Positions 48,529 through 58,537 are shown, counted from the first letter of the stretch. The stretch is 64,000 nt of DNA from Clostridia bacterium (GCA_022651385.1 JALCQR010000003.1:182967-246966), one strand, 5' to 3'. Translations and numbers: made by a program. The notes: generated from the letters alone by a model not told the origin.

Positions 48529-48557
48529 ATTATACAACAGCAAATACTAACAATCAA
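48529..48557 (-). promoter_or_regulatory. Promoter of the pgk operon
   Basis: TTGATT (48557-48552) and TATAAT (48534-48529) with a 17-base spacer on the minus strand. About 20 bases upstream of the -35 lies the inverted repeat TGTCA-N7-TGACA (48578-48594), a candidate operator. Confidence 0.7.
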
Positions 48558-48637
48558 GTAAAGCAAAGTATGCATAGTGTCAAAAAAAATGACATTTATA
48601 TTACAAAAAAATTTTTATTTTAAAAAGGGTGATTATA

Positions 48638-48877
48638 TTGAAAAAAACAGGTTTATGTAAAAACCCAATTACAATGTCTAATAAAAATTATAAAAAAAAT
48701 GGTTTTAAAGAAATCAATAAAAAAAACATGTATACACATGATTATATGCCGGAATTAGTATTTCCAATACAAAAACATGAAAGTATTTTAGACATAATAA
48801 GCACACTTAAAAACCATGTGCTTGACTTTCCGCCGAAAAACAAACAGTGGCTAAAAGAAATTAAAATTAATTTTTAA
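48638..48877 (+). CDS. Small basic protein, unknown function (TTG start)
   Basis: A 79-residue, Lys/Asn-rich protein that I do not recognise. The C-terminal half is better structured: MPELVFPIQKHESILDIIST, then LKNHVLDFPPKNKQWLKEIK. I prefer a TTG start at 48638 because AAGGGTGA sits 6-8 bases upstream; an in-frame GTG at 48629 lies inside that site. It is located between the pgk promoter and a SASP gene. No signal peptide. A spore-related role is possible from the neighbour only. Confidence 0.55.
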   Translation: MKKTGLCKNPITMSNKNYKKNGFKEINKKNMYTHDYMPELVFPIQKHESILDIISTLKNHVLDFPPKNKQWLKEIKINF

Positions 48878-49017
48878 GTCAGACTCTATATTTAATAACT
48901 AATACAATAAAATAAACTTCTTCCAGAATTGCCGAAAACTGTCTGAATATAAGAAAACATATGAGTAATAATAACTTTGCAACACAAATTAATAAATTCG
49001 TAAAGGAGGAACAGAAA

Positions 49018-49248
49018 ATGTCATCTAATAATTCAGGATCAAACAGAACAAATGTACCTGAAGCAAGAGAAGCTCTCAACAGATTCAAGTACGAAGTTGC
49101 AAACGAAATAGGAGTGCCTTTAAAACAGGGTTACAACGGTGATCTCACATCTGCTCAGAATGGTTATGTTGGCGGATATATGGTCAAGAAAATGATTGAA
49201 GAGCAGGAAAGAAAAATGGCAGGAAAATCAGATACTACTACAAGATAA
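49018..49248 (+). CDS. Small acid-soluble spore protein, alpha/beta type
   Basis: A 76-residue DNA-binding protein that saturates and protects spore DNA and is degraded at germination. The family signature is present: RFKYEVANEIGVPLKQGYNGDLTS, then NGYVGGYMVKKMIEEQE. The expected GPR cleavage site (Glu, hydrophobic, Ala, x, Glu) reads YE/VANE at residues 25-29. The ATG at 49018 follows AAAGGAGG; the longer frame is rejected. Such genes are normally under the forespore factor sigma-G, but I could not place a convincing promoter. Confidence 0.95.
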   Translation: MSSNNSGSNRTNVPEAREALNRFKYEVANEIGVPLKQGYNGDLTSAQNGYVGGYMVKKMIEEQERKMAGKSDTTTR

Positions 49249-49267
49249 ATAGATAATTTGACTTTCT

Positions 49268-49317
49268 GAAAAAAAGCAGGGTATGCGAAAGACTTACTTA
49301 CGCATACCCTGTTTTAT
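49268..49317. terminator. Bidirectional terminator between SASP and TRAP genes
   Basis: CAGGGTATGCG and CGCATACCCTG, an 11-pair stem, with an A-run before and TTTTAT after. Confidence 0.85.
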
Positions 49318-49318
49318 A

Positions 49319-51280
49319 TCATATTTTTTCTGTGCTGACTTTTTTTCTCTGCAGCATTTGTATAGCAAAAATAATTATAATCGCAATTACTCCAACCAAG
49401 TCAGTAACTGTCTCAGGATAGATAAGCATAAGCCCAACAACCAGAGACAATATTCTCATAGGCACATTAAGCTTATAAAGCATATATCCCTCAAGGCCCC
49501 CAGAAATTGCTACCATTCCTAAAAATGAAGTGACTATAATTGATATTACGTCAATCGGCGTTGTATTTATAAAAAGCATAGCTGGATTAAGAGCAAACAT
49601 ATACGGAATAATGAACGCCGCTATCGCAAGACGCGAGGCATTAACAGCCGTCTTCATTGGGTTTGACTTCGCTATGGCGCTTCCCGCATAAGCCGCAAGA
49701 GCAACAGGCGGTGTAATATCCGCAACAATACCAAAATAAAATACAAACATATTAGCAGATATTGGGTTAAGATTCATACCTGTTATAAGTATAGGCGCAC
49801 ATGTTGTAGCCATAATTACATAGTTGGCCGTAGTCGGAACACCCATACCGAGAATGATACAAGTAATCATGGTAAGGAAAAGAGCAATTATAAGCTTTCC
49901 GCCGGCAACCGACACAATAGCCGCAATAAGCACCTGTCCAAGTCCGGTAACTGTAACAACTCCGGCAATTATTCCGGCAACACCGCAGGCAATTGCCACA
50001 GAAAGAGTGTTTCTGCCGCCGTTTTCAAGAGCAGTTACAAATTTTTCCCCGTTCATTCTGTTGTCTTTATTTATAAAGCTTACGGCAATAGCTACAAGCA
50101 TTGCAAATATTGCCGAACGAGACATTGTAAAGCCTTTAATTATCATAAATACAAGTATAACAAGCGGAAGAAGAAGATAGCCTTTTGATAACAAAAGTTT
50201 TCCTAATTTTGGCAGTTCTTCTCTATTAAGACCTTTAAGGCCAAGCTTTTTAGCCTCAAAATGCACCATAAGAAAAATACCGGTAAAGTATAAAAATGCC
50301 GGAAGTATTGCTTTTACCGCAATTGTGGCATACGGCACTCCCACCATTTCAGCAAGCAGAAATGCAGCTGCGCCCATTATAGGCGGCATAATCTGTCCGC
50401 CTGTAGACGAAGCGGCTTCAACCGCACCGGCAAACTCCGGAGCATATCCTGTTTTTTTCATAAGCGGAATAGTGACCGAGCCCGTTGTAACAGTGTTTCC
50501 TACAGAGCTTCCCGAAACCATACCGCATAATGCGCTTGATATTACCGCAACTTTTGCAGGTCCGCCGGATGAGGCACCGGCTATAGAGTTGGCACACTGG
50601 ATAAAAAATTCCGATATTCCCGTTGTTTCAAGAAAAGCGCCAAACAAAATAAAAAGTGCTATAAATGTTGAACATACTCCTATAGGTGTTCCAAGAACAC
50701 CGGTTGTAGTATAAAACAGATTATATATTACGGATTTTACACTCATTCCCGTCCAAAAAGCGTAAATTACAAAACATGTAGATACAATTAAAATAGGAAG
50801 CCCGACAACTCGCCTGCATGCTTCTGCAAGCACCAAAATACCTATAATTCCGATTATTATCTCAACTTGAGATATTCTTGTGGCATGCTTAATTATAGTG
50901 CTGAAATTAAAAACAAAGAAAAAATAACTTCCGGAACCTAAAATTCCTATTACAGCATCATACCACGGTATATGATTTTTTTTGTGGTTTCCTTTTTTTA
51001 TCGGGAAAATAATGAAAACCAAAATAATTACCATTCCTAAAAAAAGACATCGTCTTATTCTTTCATCCCATACCGAAAACAAGTTCATCCAAATCAGAAA
51101 AAGTGAAAATGCCGCAAGAAGATATCTAACAATTTTGCGAGGCACTCCATCATAATCACGGGTATTTGACTCACGGTCGAATTTTTTCATTATCTCAGAA
51201 ACTGCCTCAGGTGATTCAGACGATGTATCATTAGCCGAAGGTATATGAAAATCTTCGGTATGTAGTTTATTTTTAAACAC
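49319..51280 (-). CDS. TRAP transporter fused permease (4TM/12TM, TAXI type)
   Basis: A 653-residue membrane protein fusing the small (DctQ-like) and large (DctM-like) TRAP permease subunits, as is usual for TAXI systems. About 16 or more hydrophobic segments are visible. Conserved blocks of the large subunit include FGAFLETTGISEFFIQCANSI, SGSSVGNTVTTGSVTIPLMKK, SSTGGQIMPPIMGAAAFLLAE and GMGVPTTANYVIMATTCAPI. It drives sodium- or proton-coupled uptake of an organic acid delivered by the TAXI binding protein. The substrate is unknown. Confidence 0.93.
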   Translation of the reverse strand: MFKNKLHTEDFHIPSANDTSSESPEAVSEIMKKFDRESNTRDYDGVPRKIVRYLLAAFSLFLIWMNLFSVWDERIRRCLFLGMVIILVFIIFPIKKGNHKKNHIPWYDAVIGILGSGSYFFFVFNFSTIIKHATRISQVEIIIGIIGILVLAEACRRVVGLPILIVSTCFVIYAFWTGMSVKSVIYNLFYTTTGVLGTPIGVCSTFIALFILFGAFLETTGISEFFIQCANSIAGASSGGPAKVAVISSALCGMVSGSSVGNTVTTGSVTIPLMKKTGYAPEFAGAVEAASSTGGQIMPPIMGAAAFLLAEMVGVPYATIAVKAILPAFLYFTGIFLMVHFEAKKLGLKGLNREELPKLGKLLLSKGYLLLPLVILVFMIIKGFTMSRSAIFAMLVAIAVSFINKDNRMNGEKFVTALENGGRNTLSVAIACGVAGIIAGVVTVTGLGQVLIAAIVSVAGGKLIIALFLTMITCIILGMGVPTTANYVIMATTCAPILITGMNLNPISANMFVFYFGIVADITPPVALAAYAGSAIAKSNPMKTAVNASRLAIAAFIIPYMFALNPAMLFINTTPIDVISIIVTSFLGMVAISGGLEGYMLYKLNVPMRILSLVVGLMLIYPETVTDLVGVIAIIIIFAIQMLQRKKVSTEKI

Positions 51281-51311
51281 CTATATAATTCCTCCTTCTT
51301 TCATATTCCGG

Positions 51312-51827
51312 TTATATGCCGCCGGTAAGCAGTAATTTAATTGGGTGAAAACCATATGAAAATCTTACAAGTGTACCTCTGCCGCATAAAGCACGGAGGC
51401 CGATTTTTTTATCTCCTATCTGAAGGGTATGGTCGGACACCATTCCTATACAGTATACAAGGTTATCCATCTCCTTATTAAAACCGCTTACAATCATTGA
51501 GCCGTCGTCTCCATATGACAGCGTCTGACCTTTTTCAACCTCTGTCTGCACTCCGGCTCCAAAATCATAATATTTGGTCTGAATAACGTAAATTTTTTTA
51601 TCATGTATTTTGTAATAGTCTATTACCGGACTTTTATTTACCGAGTGTACAAAACCAATTGAAAACACGTCACCCTCAGACATTCGGTAACACGCATATA
51701 TTTTTCCGGTATCTCTGTTTGAAAGCGTCAGACACCATCCTCCGCCTTCAACAAATAAAATGGCAACCGCTATCAATACCAATAAAATCGCTGCAGCTGC
51801 CATTTTCAGTAATAATTTTTTACTCAT
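51312..51827 (-). CDS. DUF1850 domain protein of a TAXI TRAP system
   Basis: A 171-residue protein with one N-terminal membrane anchor (about residues 6-25, LKMAAAAILLVLIAVAILFV) and an extracytoplasmic domain of the DUF1850 type. Visible features are DVFSIGFVHSVNKSPVIDYY and YYDFGAGVQTEVEKG. Genes of this family nearly always sit between TAXI binding-protein and permease genes, as here, so it is taken to be an accessory part of that transporter; its molecular role is not established to my knowledge. Confidence 0.82.
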   Translation of the reverse strand: MSKKLLLKMAAAAILLVLIAVAILFVEGGGWCLTLSNRDTGKIYACYRMSEGDVFSIGFVHSVNKSPVIDYYKIHDKKIYVIQTKYYDFGAGVQTEVEKGQTLSYGDDGSMIVSGFNKEMDNLVYCIGMVSDHTLQIGDKKIGLRALCGRGTLVRFSYGFHPIKLLLTGGI

Positions 51828-52847
51828 TTATTTAATGATGCCCTGTTCCTTATAATACTTTTCTGCACCTGGGTGAATAGGAACCTGTATACCGTTTAAG
51901 GCATCCTGAAGCGAAAGCTCGCCGAATTTTGAATGGCCGGCTACAAGCTCATCCTTGTTTTCAAACAAAGCCTTTGTAAGCTCATATACAACATCTTCCG
52001 AAAGCTTGTTTGAAGCTATAAGAGTAGCACGCACTGAAACTGTAGGTACATCCGTGTCGACACCTTTATATGTTCCGGCAGGAATTGTTTTTTTTGTATA
52101 GAAAGGATAATCTGCAATAAGTTTGTCGGCATGTTCATCATCAATAGATACTATATTTATATTTTTTGTGGTAGAAAGGTCTGTTACTGCTGTTGTAGGA
52201 GCACCGGCAACAACAAATGCAGCATCTATCTTTCCGTCTTTTAATGAGTCTGCCGAATCACCAAAGCTTGCGTTTACCACTTTAATATCATCAAATGTAA
52301 GGCCATAAGCAGCAAGTATCTGACGGGCGTTAAATTCAACTCCGCTTCCTGCGTCTCCTACCGATACGGTTTTGCCTTTAAGGTCTGCAACCGATTTAAT
52401 ATCGCTTGTAGCTATTATCTGGCATGTTTCGGCATAAAGTCCGGCAACAGCTGAAAAGTTTGAGTAAGCACCCTCATCTTTAAAAAGGTCTGTGCCTTTG
52501 TAAGCATAATACATAACATCATTTTGAACTGTAGCAAGGTCGGCTTCTCCGTCTTCAACCATCTGTATATTTGCCTTTGAAGCACCTGTCGATGTAACAG
52601 TAATGTCTGAAAGCGTAAGCTTAGGATTAAGAACCGTGGCCATAACTCCGCCTACCGCATAATAAGTACCTGTAGTACCGCCGGTACCGAGTGTCACTTT
52701 CTGCTTAGACGCTGATGCCTGAGCCCCGGAGCCTGATGCCGCCGAGCCGTTTTGAGAAGCAGAGCCTGATGATGAATTTCCGCATCCTGTCGCAAACATC
52801 ATTAAAGCAATAGCACACGATAATATTACTGCTAATTTCTTTTTCAT
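51828..52847 (-). CDS. TAXI-family TRAP transporter binding lipoprotein
   Basis: 339 residues. The signal peptide ends in the lipobox FATGC (lipid-bearing C22), followed by a Ser/Gly/Ala-rich linker. The mature domain starts VTLGTGGTTGTYYAVGGVMATVL, the usual TAXI opening, and holds DLKGKTVSVGDAGSGVEFNARQIL. It delivers an organic anion to the fused permease encoded two genes downstream. The stop is immediately followed by the DUF1850 start. Confidence 0.93.
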   Translation of the reverse strand: MKKKLAVILSCAIALMMFATGCGNSSSGSASQNGSAASGSGAQASASKQKVTLGTGGTTGTYYAVGGVMATVLNPKLTLSDITVTSTGASKANIQMVEDGEADLATVQNDVMYYAYKGTDLFKDEGAYSNFSAVAGLYAETCQIIATSDIKSVADLKGKTVSVGDAGSGVEFNARQILAAYGLTFDDIKVVNASFGDSADSLKDGKIDAAFVVAGAPTTAVTDLSTTKNINIVSIDDEHADKLIADYPFYTKKTIPAGTYKGVDTDVPTVSVRATLIASNKLSEDVVYELTKALFENKDELVAGHSKFGELSLQDALNGIQVPIHPGAEKYYKEQGIIK

Positions 52848-52913
52848 TAATTTATCCCTCCGAACCCAATATTTTTATATGTTGCCTTGCATAAAAAAAC
52901 ATATACTTGAACT

Positions 52914-52942
52914 ATTATACATTGTGTCAATAAAAAAAGCAA
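52914..52942 (-). promoter_or_regulatory. Promoter of the TAXI TRAP operon
   Basis: TTGCTT (52942-52937) and TATAAT (52919-52914) with 17 bases between them on the minus strand, about 65 bases before the start codon. An overlapping TTGACA is also present and could serve as an alternative -35. Confidence 0.6.
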
Positions 52943-53227
52943 CTAAAAATAAATTGCAAACGGCCGATTAATGGCGGTTTTACAGAAATGTTCTAAAAAA
53001 AGAACCATTTTAAAACAAAACTTTACATCAAACTTTAAAAAAGTTTAATGAACTATTTTTCATATTTTTTAATTAAAATGTCAGTCATTAAATCATTTTA
53101 ATCAGCTGTACTTTTTGATTAAATATATCAGTTTAAATAAAATGCATTTCACTTTTATAATTGGAATTTTTCAGTTCATACCGCAAAGATATGTGAACGC
53201 CAAAGGCGTATCAGGCTTTGCCCAAAC
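52943..53227. other. Intergenic stretch without a gene
   Basis: About 285 AT-rich bases between the TRAP promoter and the leuB terminator. A reading frame near 53115-53348 has no ribosome binding site and runs through the terminator. I see no other structure. Confidence 0.5.
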
Positions 53228-53264
53228 TAAAAAAATACCTGTGAAAATTTCTTCCACAGGTATC
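53228..53264 (-). terminator. Terminator of the leu operon
   Basis: On the minus strand ATACCTGTG pairs with CACAGGTAT around an 11-base loop, then a run of seven T. It lies about 110 bases after leuB. Confidence 0.85.
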
Positions 53265-53372
53265 CGGCCGCCAATATGGCAAGTCAAAGTATATATTATA
53301 ACAAAGGTATGCAAATTTAAGATGTTTACCTGTATAATAATTACTTAGGCAAACATAAACTTTGTCCAAAAA

Positions 53373-54449
53373 TCAGATTTCCGCAATTATTGCGTCACCC
53401 ATTTTGTCAGTGCCAACCTTTATAGAATCTTCTTTTGCTATATCTGTTGTTCTGATATTTTTTTCGAGCACTTTTGTTACACCATCCTCAATTGCCTGTG
53501 CCTCGTTATTGAGTCCAAACGAATATCTTAGCATCATAGCTCCGCTTAATATTGTGGCAATAGGATTTGCAATATTCATTCCTGCTATATCCGGAGCAGA
53601 GCCGTGTATAGGCTCATAAAGACCGAACGAGCCGTCTCCGAGGCTTGCAGAAGGCAGCATGCCTATTGAGCCTGTAATCTGGCTTGCTTCATCAGACAGT
53701 ATATCGCCGAAAATATTAGATGTAAGTATAACGTCAAACTGTTTCGGGTTTCTTACAAGCTGCATGGCAGCGTTATCCACATACATATGGTCAAGCTCTA
53801 CCTCAGGATAATCTTTTGACATCTCGATTACCGTTTTTCTCCAAAGCCTTGAGCTTTCAAGCACATTTGCCTTATCAATGCTTGTTATTTTTTTATTTCT
53901 CTTCATTGCAGTCTCAAAAGCAACTTTTGCAATTCTTTTTATTTCAAACTCGCTGTAGTTTTCGACATCATAAGCTTCCTCTCCGTATTTTCCCTTGCGG
54001 TAGCCCTTTTCGCCAAAATACATACCTCCTGTAAGCTCTCTTACAACAAGTATGTTAAGACTGTCACCTATTATTTCCTTTTTAATAGGGCTTGCGTCAG
54101 CCAAAGCCTTGTGCATTATTGCAGGACGAAGATTTGCGTAAAGTCCAAGCTTGCTCCTAAGCCCAAGAAGCGCACCTCTTTCAGGACGTTTTTCTCCGGG
54201 AAGATTATCCCATTTAGGTCCGCCTACAGCACCAAGAATAACACTGTCGCTTGCCTTGCAAACCTTTACCGTCTCATCAGGAAGCGGTGTACCGCAGGCA
54301 TCTATTGCGGCACCCCCTGCAAGAACCTCCGTAAAATTAAATTTGTGGCCGAATTTCTCACCTATTTTTGTAAGTACCCTCATTTCTTGGTTTACAATAT
54401 CTGGACCTATGCCGTCGCCCTTAATTACTGCTATATTATATGTAGACAT
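53373..54449 (-). CDS. leuB: 3-isopropylmalate dehydrogenase
   Basis: Oxidatively decarboxylates 3-isopropylmalate to 2-ketoisocaproate, the third leucine step. 358 residues. Visible are [27 protein letters not shown], the substrate-binding [40 protein letters not shown] and the NAD-binding [18 protein letters not shown]. Last gene of leuACDB, two bases after leuD. Confidence 0.97.
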   Translation of the reverse strand: MSTYNIAVIKGDGIGPDIVNQEMRVLTKIGEKFGHKFNFTEVLAGGAAIDACGTPLPDETVKVCKASDSVILGAVGGPKWDNLPGEKRPERGALLGLRSKLGLYANLRPAIMHKALADASPIKKEIIGDSLNILVVRELTGGMYFGEKGYRKGKYGEEAYDVENYSEFEIKRIAKVAFETAMKRNKKITSIDKANVLESSRLWRKTVIEMSKDYPEVELDHMYVDNAAMQLVRNPKQFDVILTSNIFGDILSDEASQITGSIGMLPSASLGDGSFGLYEPIHGSAPDIAGMNIANPIATILSGAMMLRYSFGLNNEAQAIEDGVTKVLEKNIRTTDIAKEDSIKVGTDKMGDAIIAEI

Positions 54450-54451
54450 TT

Positions 54452-54952
54452 TCAGACCTCCCCGTTAATCTTCTTTGACACATATTTTACAAGCCCGCCT
54501 TGGGCTATAATTTTCTGCATAAATTCAGGAAACGGCTCGGCTTTATATGTCTTTTTCGAAGTTTTGTTTGTAATAACGCCTGTTGAAAAATCAACCGCAA
54601 CCCTGTCTCCGGCATTTATTTCTTTTGCTGCTTCTGGACATTCCATAATAGGCATGCCTATATTAACAGCGTTTCTGTAAAAAATTCTCGCAAACGAAGG
54701 CGCTATTATGCACCCAACTCCGGCACATTTAATGGCCAGAGGCGCATGCTCTCTTGAGGAGCCGCAGCCGAAATTTTTTCCTGCCACTATTATATCACCC
54801 TTCTGTACATTTGAGGCAAAATCAGCGTCTATATCTATCATGCAGTATTTAGCAAGCTCATCGCCGTTAGATACATTTAAGTATCTTGCAGGAATTATAA
54901 CATCGGTATCCACATTATCGCCGTATTTGAAAACTTTTCCCTCTGTATTCAT
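54452..54952 (-). CDS. leuD: 3-isopropylmalate dehydratase small subunit
   Basis: Forms the swivelling domain of isopropylmalate isomerase together with LeuC. 166 residues, the short HacB/LeuD2-type length. [35 protein letters not shown] and [16 protein letters not shown] are conserved. Its ATG overlaps the leuC stop by one base (TAATG), so the subunits are translationally coupled. Confidence 0.95.
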   Translation of the reverse strand: MNTEGKVFKYGDNVDTDVIIPARYLNVSNGDELAKYCMIDIDADFASNVQKGDIIVAGKNFGCGSSREHAPLAIKCAGVGCIIAPSFARIFYRNAVNIGMPIMECPEAAKEINAGDRVAVDFSTGVITNKTSKKTYKAEPFPEFMQKIIAQGGLVKYVSKKINGEV

Positions 54953-56229
54953 TATTCATTGCCTCCAATCATTTCAGGACTGCATATATAGCCTTTAAGC
55001 GCAGAAGCCGCAGCAACTGCCGGACTTGCAAGATAAACCTCTGAGTCTTTGGCTCCCATTCTGCCTACAAAATTTCTGTTTGTCGTAGAAACACATTTCT
55101 CGCCTGAGGCAAGTATTCCCATATATCCGCCGAGACATGGGCCGCATGTAGGAGTGCTGAACACTGCTCCCGCCTTTACAATATCTTCGGCATATCCAAG
55201 CCTTATACAATCAAGATATACCTGCTGGGTTGCCGGTATTACTATTGTTCTTACGTTTTTGTTTACTTTCTTTCCCCTTAAAATGTCGGCAGCAATTTTC
55301 ATATCAGAAAGCCTGCCGTTTGTACATGAGCCTATTACTGACTGGTCAACATACACTTTTTCCTTTTCGGCCTCGTCAATAGTTTTTGTGTTTTCAGGCA
55401 GATGCGGAAATGACACCGTAGGCCTTAACTTGCTTAAATCTATAGTTATTACATCATCATATTCTGCGTCATCGTCGGCTTTATATATAACCGGCTCTTT
55501 GGCGCCGTGTTCCTTTGCGTAACTTATAGCTTTTTCATCTGCCGGGAAAATACCGTTTTTGGCGCCGGCTTCAATTGCCATATTTGCCATTGTAAATCTT
55601 TCATCCATTGAAAGATAGTCTATTCCGTCACCCACAAATTCCATTGATTTATATAAAGCCCCGTCAACGCCGATTTTTCCTATAATGTGAAGAATTATAT
55701 CTTTTCCGCTTACCCACGGAGCAGGTTTTCCGGTAAGCACAAATTTAATTGCTGAAGGCACCTTAAACCAAGCCTGACCTGTGGCCATACCTATTGCCAT
55801 ATCAGTTGAGCCAACGCCTGTTGAAAAAGCACCCAAAGCTCCATATGTGCATGTGTGTGAGTCGGCGCCTATTATCGCCTGTCCGGGAGAAACTATTCCT
55901 TTTTCAGGCAGAAGCGCATGTTCGATACCCATTTCGCCTACATCAAAGAAATTTTTCACATCCATACTGTGAGCAAATGTACGGCAAGCTTTGCATTGCT
56001 CAGCGGCTTTTATATCCTTGTTCGGTGTAAAATGGTCAAGCACAATTACAACTTTGTCTTTATCAAAAACACTTTTCGCGCCTGTCTTTTTGAATTCCTT
56101 TAAAGCAACCGCGGTTGTGATATCGTTTCCCATTACTATGTCAAGCTTTGCCTCAACAAGCTGTCCGGCTCTCACGCTTTTTTCTCCTGCGTGTGCGGCT
56201 ATTATTTTCTGAGTCATTGTCATTCCCAT
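54952..56229 (-). CDS. leuC: 3-isopropylmalate dehydratase large subunit
   Basis: 4Fe-4S aconitase-family enzyme isomerising 2- to 3-isopropylmalate with LeuD. 425 residues. Cluster Cys residues lie in [11 protein letters not shown] and [27 protein letters not shown] and [23 protein letters not shown] are further landmarks. Several Met codons cluster at the N-terminus; the ATG at 56229 fits the GGGGAG site best (10 bases), though a GTG at 56235 is possible. It starts 22 bases after leuA. Confidence 0.95.
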   Translation of the reverse strand: MGMTMTQKIIAAHAGEKSVRAGQLVEAKLDIVMGNDITTAVALKEFKKTGAKSVFDKDKVVIVLDHFTPNKDIKAAEQCKACRTFAHSMDVKNFFDVGEMGIEHALLPEKGIVSPGQAIIGADSHTCTYGALGAFSTGVGSTDMAIGMATGQAWFKVPSAIKFVLTGKPAPWVSGKDIILHIIGKIGVDGALYKSMEFVGDGIDYLSMDERFTMANMAIEAGAKNGIFPADEKAISYAKEHGAKEPVIYKADDDAEYDDVITIDLSKLRPTVSFPHLPENTKTIDEAEKEKVYVDQSVIGSCTNGRLSDMKIAADILRGKKVNKNVRTIVIPATQQVYLDCIRLGYAEDIVKAGAVFSTPTCGPCLGGYMGILASGEKCVSTTNRNFVGRMGAKDSEVYLASPAVAAASALKGYICSPEMIGGNE

Positions 56230-56251
56230 TTCCACTACACTCCCCTTTTAA

Positions 56252-57904
56252 TCAAGCAAGCATTTTGTTTGCCGTGCTAACTATAGCTTTAAGTGACGAT
56301 TTTATTATGTTGCTGCTTGTTCCCACACCGTAATATACACCGTTTTTGCCTGAAATCTGTATATACGATATTGCTCTTGCTTTTGTACCGTATTCCATCG
56401 AGTGTTCGCTGTAATTTACAACCTCAAGACGCATATTAAAGTGCTTTTCCATAGCGTGGCAGAAAGCCGCGATTATACCGTTTCCCTCGCCTGATATCAT
56501 TTCCCGTTTGCCGTTTACTGATATATCGGCTTCAATTCCGACTTTGCTGCTGCCGTCTGTTATTTCCTTATAGCCTTCAAGCACAACAGGATTTGCAATA
56601 TTCATATATTCTTTTTTAAATATGTCCAAAATCTCCTGCGGGGTAATGTCTGAATGTTTTTTATCGGAAACATTTGTCACGACATAGCTTAAATCCTGCT
56701 GGAAAGCCTTTGGAAGATATAATCCGAAGTTTTGCTCAAGTACAAAGGCAACCCCGCCTTTTCCGCTTTGGCTGTTTATTCTGACAATCGGGTCATATGT
56801 CCTTCCCACATCCTTAGGGTCAATTGCAAGATAAGGCACTTCCCATCTGTCAGGATGAGTTTTCATTGCTTCCATGCCCTTTCTGATTGCGTCCTGATGC
56901 GAGCCGGAAAAAGCCGTGTAAACCAAAGCCCCGGCATAAGGATGTCTTGGGTGTATAGTCATTCTTGTTGATTTTTCGTACATCGCTACGGCATCGTCAA
57001 TGTGGCTGAAGTCAAGCATTGGGTCCATGCCCTGAGCAAATATGTTCATAGCCACTGCCATAATGTCAGTGTTTCCGGTTCTTTCGCCGTTTCCGAAAAG
57101 CGTTCCCTCAACTCTGTCGGCGCCTGCCATTAAGCCAAGCTCCGTTTCTGCTATTGCAAGGCCCTTGTCGTTATGAGCATGAAGGCTTACAAGCAAACTG
57201 TCACGTTTTTTGAAATGCTCGCAGCAGTATTCAATCTGGTCGGCGTAAACGTTTGCTGTTGCCATTTCAACGGTAGACGGAAGATTTATTATTATTTTAT
57301 TTTCCGGTGTCGGTTTCCAAACATCTATAACGGCGTTGCAGATATCAACGGCAAAATCCATTTCTGTTCCCGTAAAGCTTTCAGGCGAATATTGAAAAAC
57401 AAAATCCGTCTCCGGCTGTTTTGCGGCTTCTTCCACAATAAGTTTTGCGCCTGCAACGGCAAGGTCGATTGTAGCCTGTTTTGAGTTATGGAAAACAACG
57501 TCTCTCTGAAGTGTTGAAGTTGAGTTATAAAGATGAATTATAGCTCTTTTTACACCTTTGAGAGCCGCAAATGTCTTTTTGATTATATGTTCTCTTGACT
57601 GCGTAAGCACCTGAACCGTAACATCGTCAGGAATAAGATTATTTTCAATAAGATAACGCGCAAATTCAAATTCGGTGTCGCTTGCGGCAGGAAAACCGAT
57701 TTCTATTTCCTTAAACCCTGTTTTGACAAGGAATTTGAAAAATCCGAGTTTTTCTTCAAGATTCATAGGTATTTCAAGAGCCTGATTTCCGTCGCGAAGG
57801 TCAACGCTGCACCATATAGGGGCATGCTTTATAACATTGTCCGGCCACTTTCTGCCAGGCATATTCATAGGCGGGTAAGGTCTGTATTTTGTATAGTTCA
57901 TCAT
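56252..57904 (-). CDS. leuA: 2-isopropylmalate synthase (long actinobacterial-type LeuA)
   Basis: Condenses acetyl-CoA with 2-ketoisovalerate, the committed leucine step. 550 residues. The N-terminus YTKYRPYPPMNMPGRKWPDN marks the LeuA group related to the Corynebacterium and Mycobacterium enzymes. The catalytic barrel has WCSVDLRDGNQAL and the metal-binding HAHNDKGLA, and a C-terminal regulatory domain of about 110 residues should bind leucine. GGAG lies 9 bases before the ATG at 57904, and a second Met follows directly. The longer frame upstream crosses the T-box and is rejected. Confidence 0.95.
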   Translation of the reverse strand: MMNYTKYRPYPPMNMPGRKWPDNVIKHAPIWCSVDLRDGNQALEIPMNLEEKLGFFKFLVKTGFKEIEIGFPAASDTEFEFARYLIENNLIPDDVTVQVLTQSREHIIKKTFAALKGVKRAIIHLYNSTSTLQRDVVFHNSKQATIDLAVAGAKLIVEEAAKQPETDFVFQYSPESFTGTEMDFAVDICNAVIDVWKPTPENKIIINLPSTVEMATANVYADQIEYCCEHFKKRDSLLVSLHAHNDKGLAIAETELGLMAGADRVEGTLFGNGERTGNTDIMAVAMNIFAQGMDPMLDFSHIDDAVAMYEKSTRMTIHPRHPYAGALVYTAFSGSHQDAIRKGMEAMKTHPDRWEVPYLAIDPKDVGRTYDPIVRINSQSGKGGVAFVLEQNFGLYLPKAFQQDLSYVVTNVSDKKHSDITPQEILDIFKKEYMNIANPVVLEGYKEITDGSSKVGIEADISVNGKREMISGEGNGIIAAFCHAMEKHFNMRLEVVNYSEHSMEYGTKARAISYIQISGKNGVYYGVGTSSNIIKSSLKAIVSTANKMLA

Positions 57905-57997
57905 AATTAAAATCTCCTTTTTGCTAAGTCTTATTGGTTTTTGACTTTTACAACAAAGTATGAAACAAATACTTTTTATCTTTCCCGGCCGAAGAAA

Positions 57998-58300
57998 AAT
58001 AAAAAAAGCCTTCGTCTTCTGATTAAGAAGACGAAGGCTTGTAAGCGTCCGCGGTACCACTTCAATTTATCCCAAATGGGAACTCTGTCAGATACAGGCA
58101 ATTAAGCCGATATCCTGTCACTATAACGGTTGACGTCCGGTTTAACCTATTCCGCTAAGCGTTTTCAGCAAACCACTCCAAGGCGAGTTCAATTTTTATT
58201 ACCTGATATCTCACACCAAACGATATCTCTCTGAAAGGATTTAAAAAATCTACTATTCCTCATCACAGTGTTGTAAAAGCTAATATAATTTTGTTTGATG
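57998..58300 (-). ncRNA. T-box leader, leucine (CUC specifier)
   Basis: Minus-strand tRNA-sensing leader of leuACDB. Stem I has CAGAGAGATATCG and TTTGGTGTGAG, and GAACTCG contains the specifier CTC (58187-58185), a leucine codon. The T-box motif reads GTGGTACCGCGGA (about 58058-58046). The terminator is a 15-pair stem AGCCTTCGTCTTCT... (58040-58006) followed by seven T. Binding of uncharged tRNA-Leu would favour antitermination. Confidence 0.93.
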
Positions 58301-58306
58301 TGACTG

Positions 58307-58335
58307 ATGTTAGCATAAAAAAAAATGGGTGTCAA
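58307..58335 (-). promoter_or_regulatory. Promoter of the leu T-box operon
   Basis: TTGACA (58335-58330), 17-base spacer, TAACAT (58312-58307) on the minus strand, just before the T-box. Confidence 0.65.
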
Positions 58336-58446
58336 TACTTTTTTTAAATAACAGCATTGAAATTTTTAATAAATTATATTATTTTTATTAATTTAAATGC
58401 ATATATAAAATCAGTCAGTGGACTTTTTTAATTTCATAAAAAATAT

Positions 58447-58474
58447 TTGCACATAAGTTTTATTGTAGTATAAT
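58447..58474 (+). promoter_or_regulatory. Promoter of the Ldh2-type dehydrogenase gene
   Basis: TTGCAC (58447-58452), 16-base spacer, TATAAT (58469-58474), about 60 bases before the start codon. Confidence 0.7.
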
Positions 58475-58537
58475 TGGGTTGTTATGGTTTACAAAACATA
58501 TTAATTTTCCAAAAGTTATAATAATCGGAGGTTTTTT

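Noticed and set aside
53115-53348. 77-residue plus-strand ORF before leuB
   Set aside because: No ribosome binding site, and it reads through the leu operon terminator palindrome.
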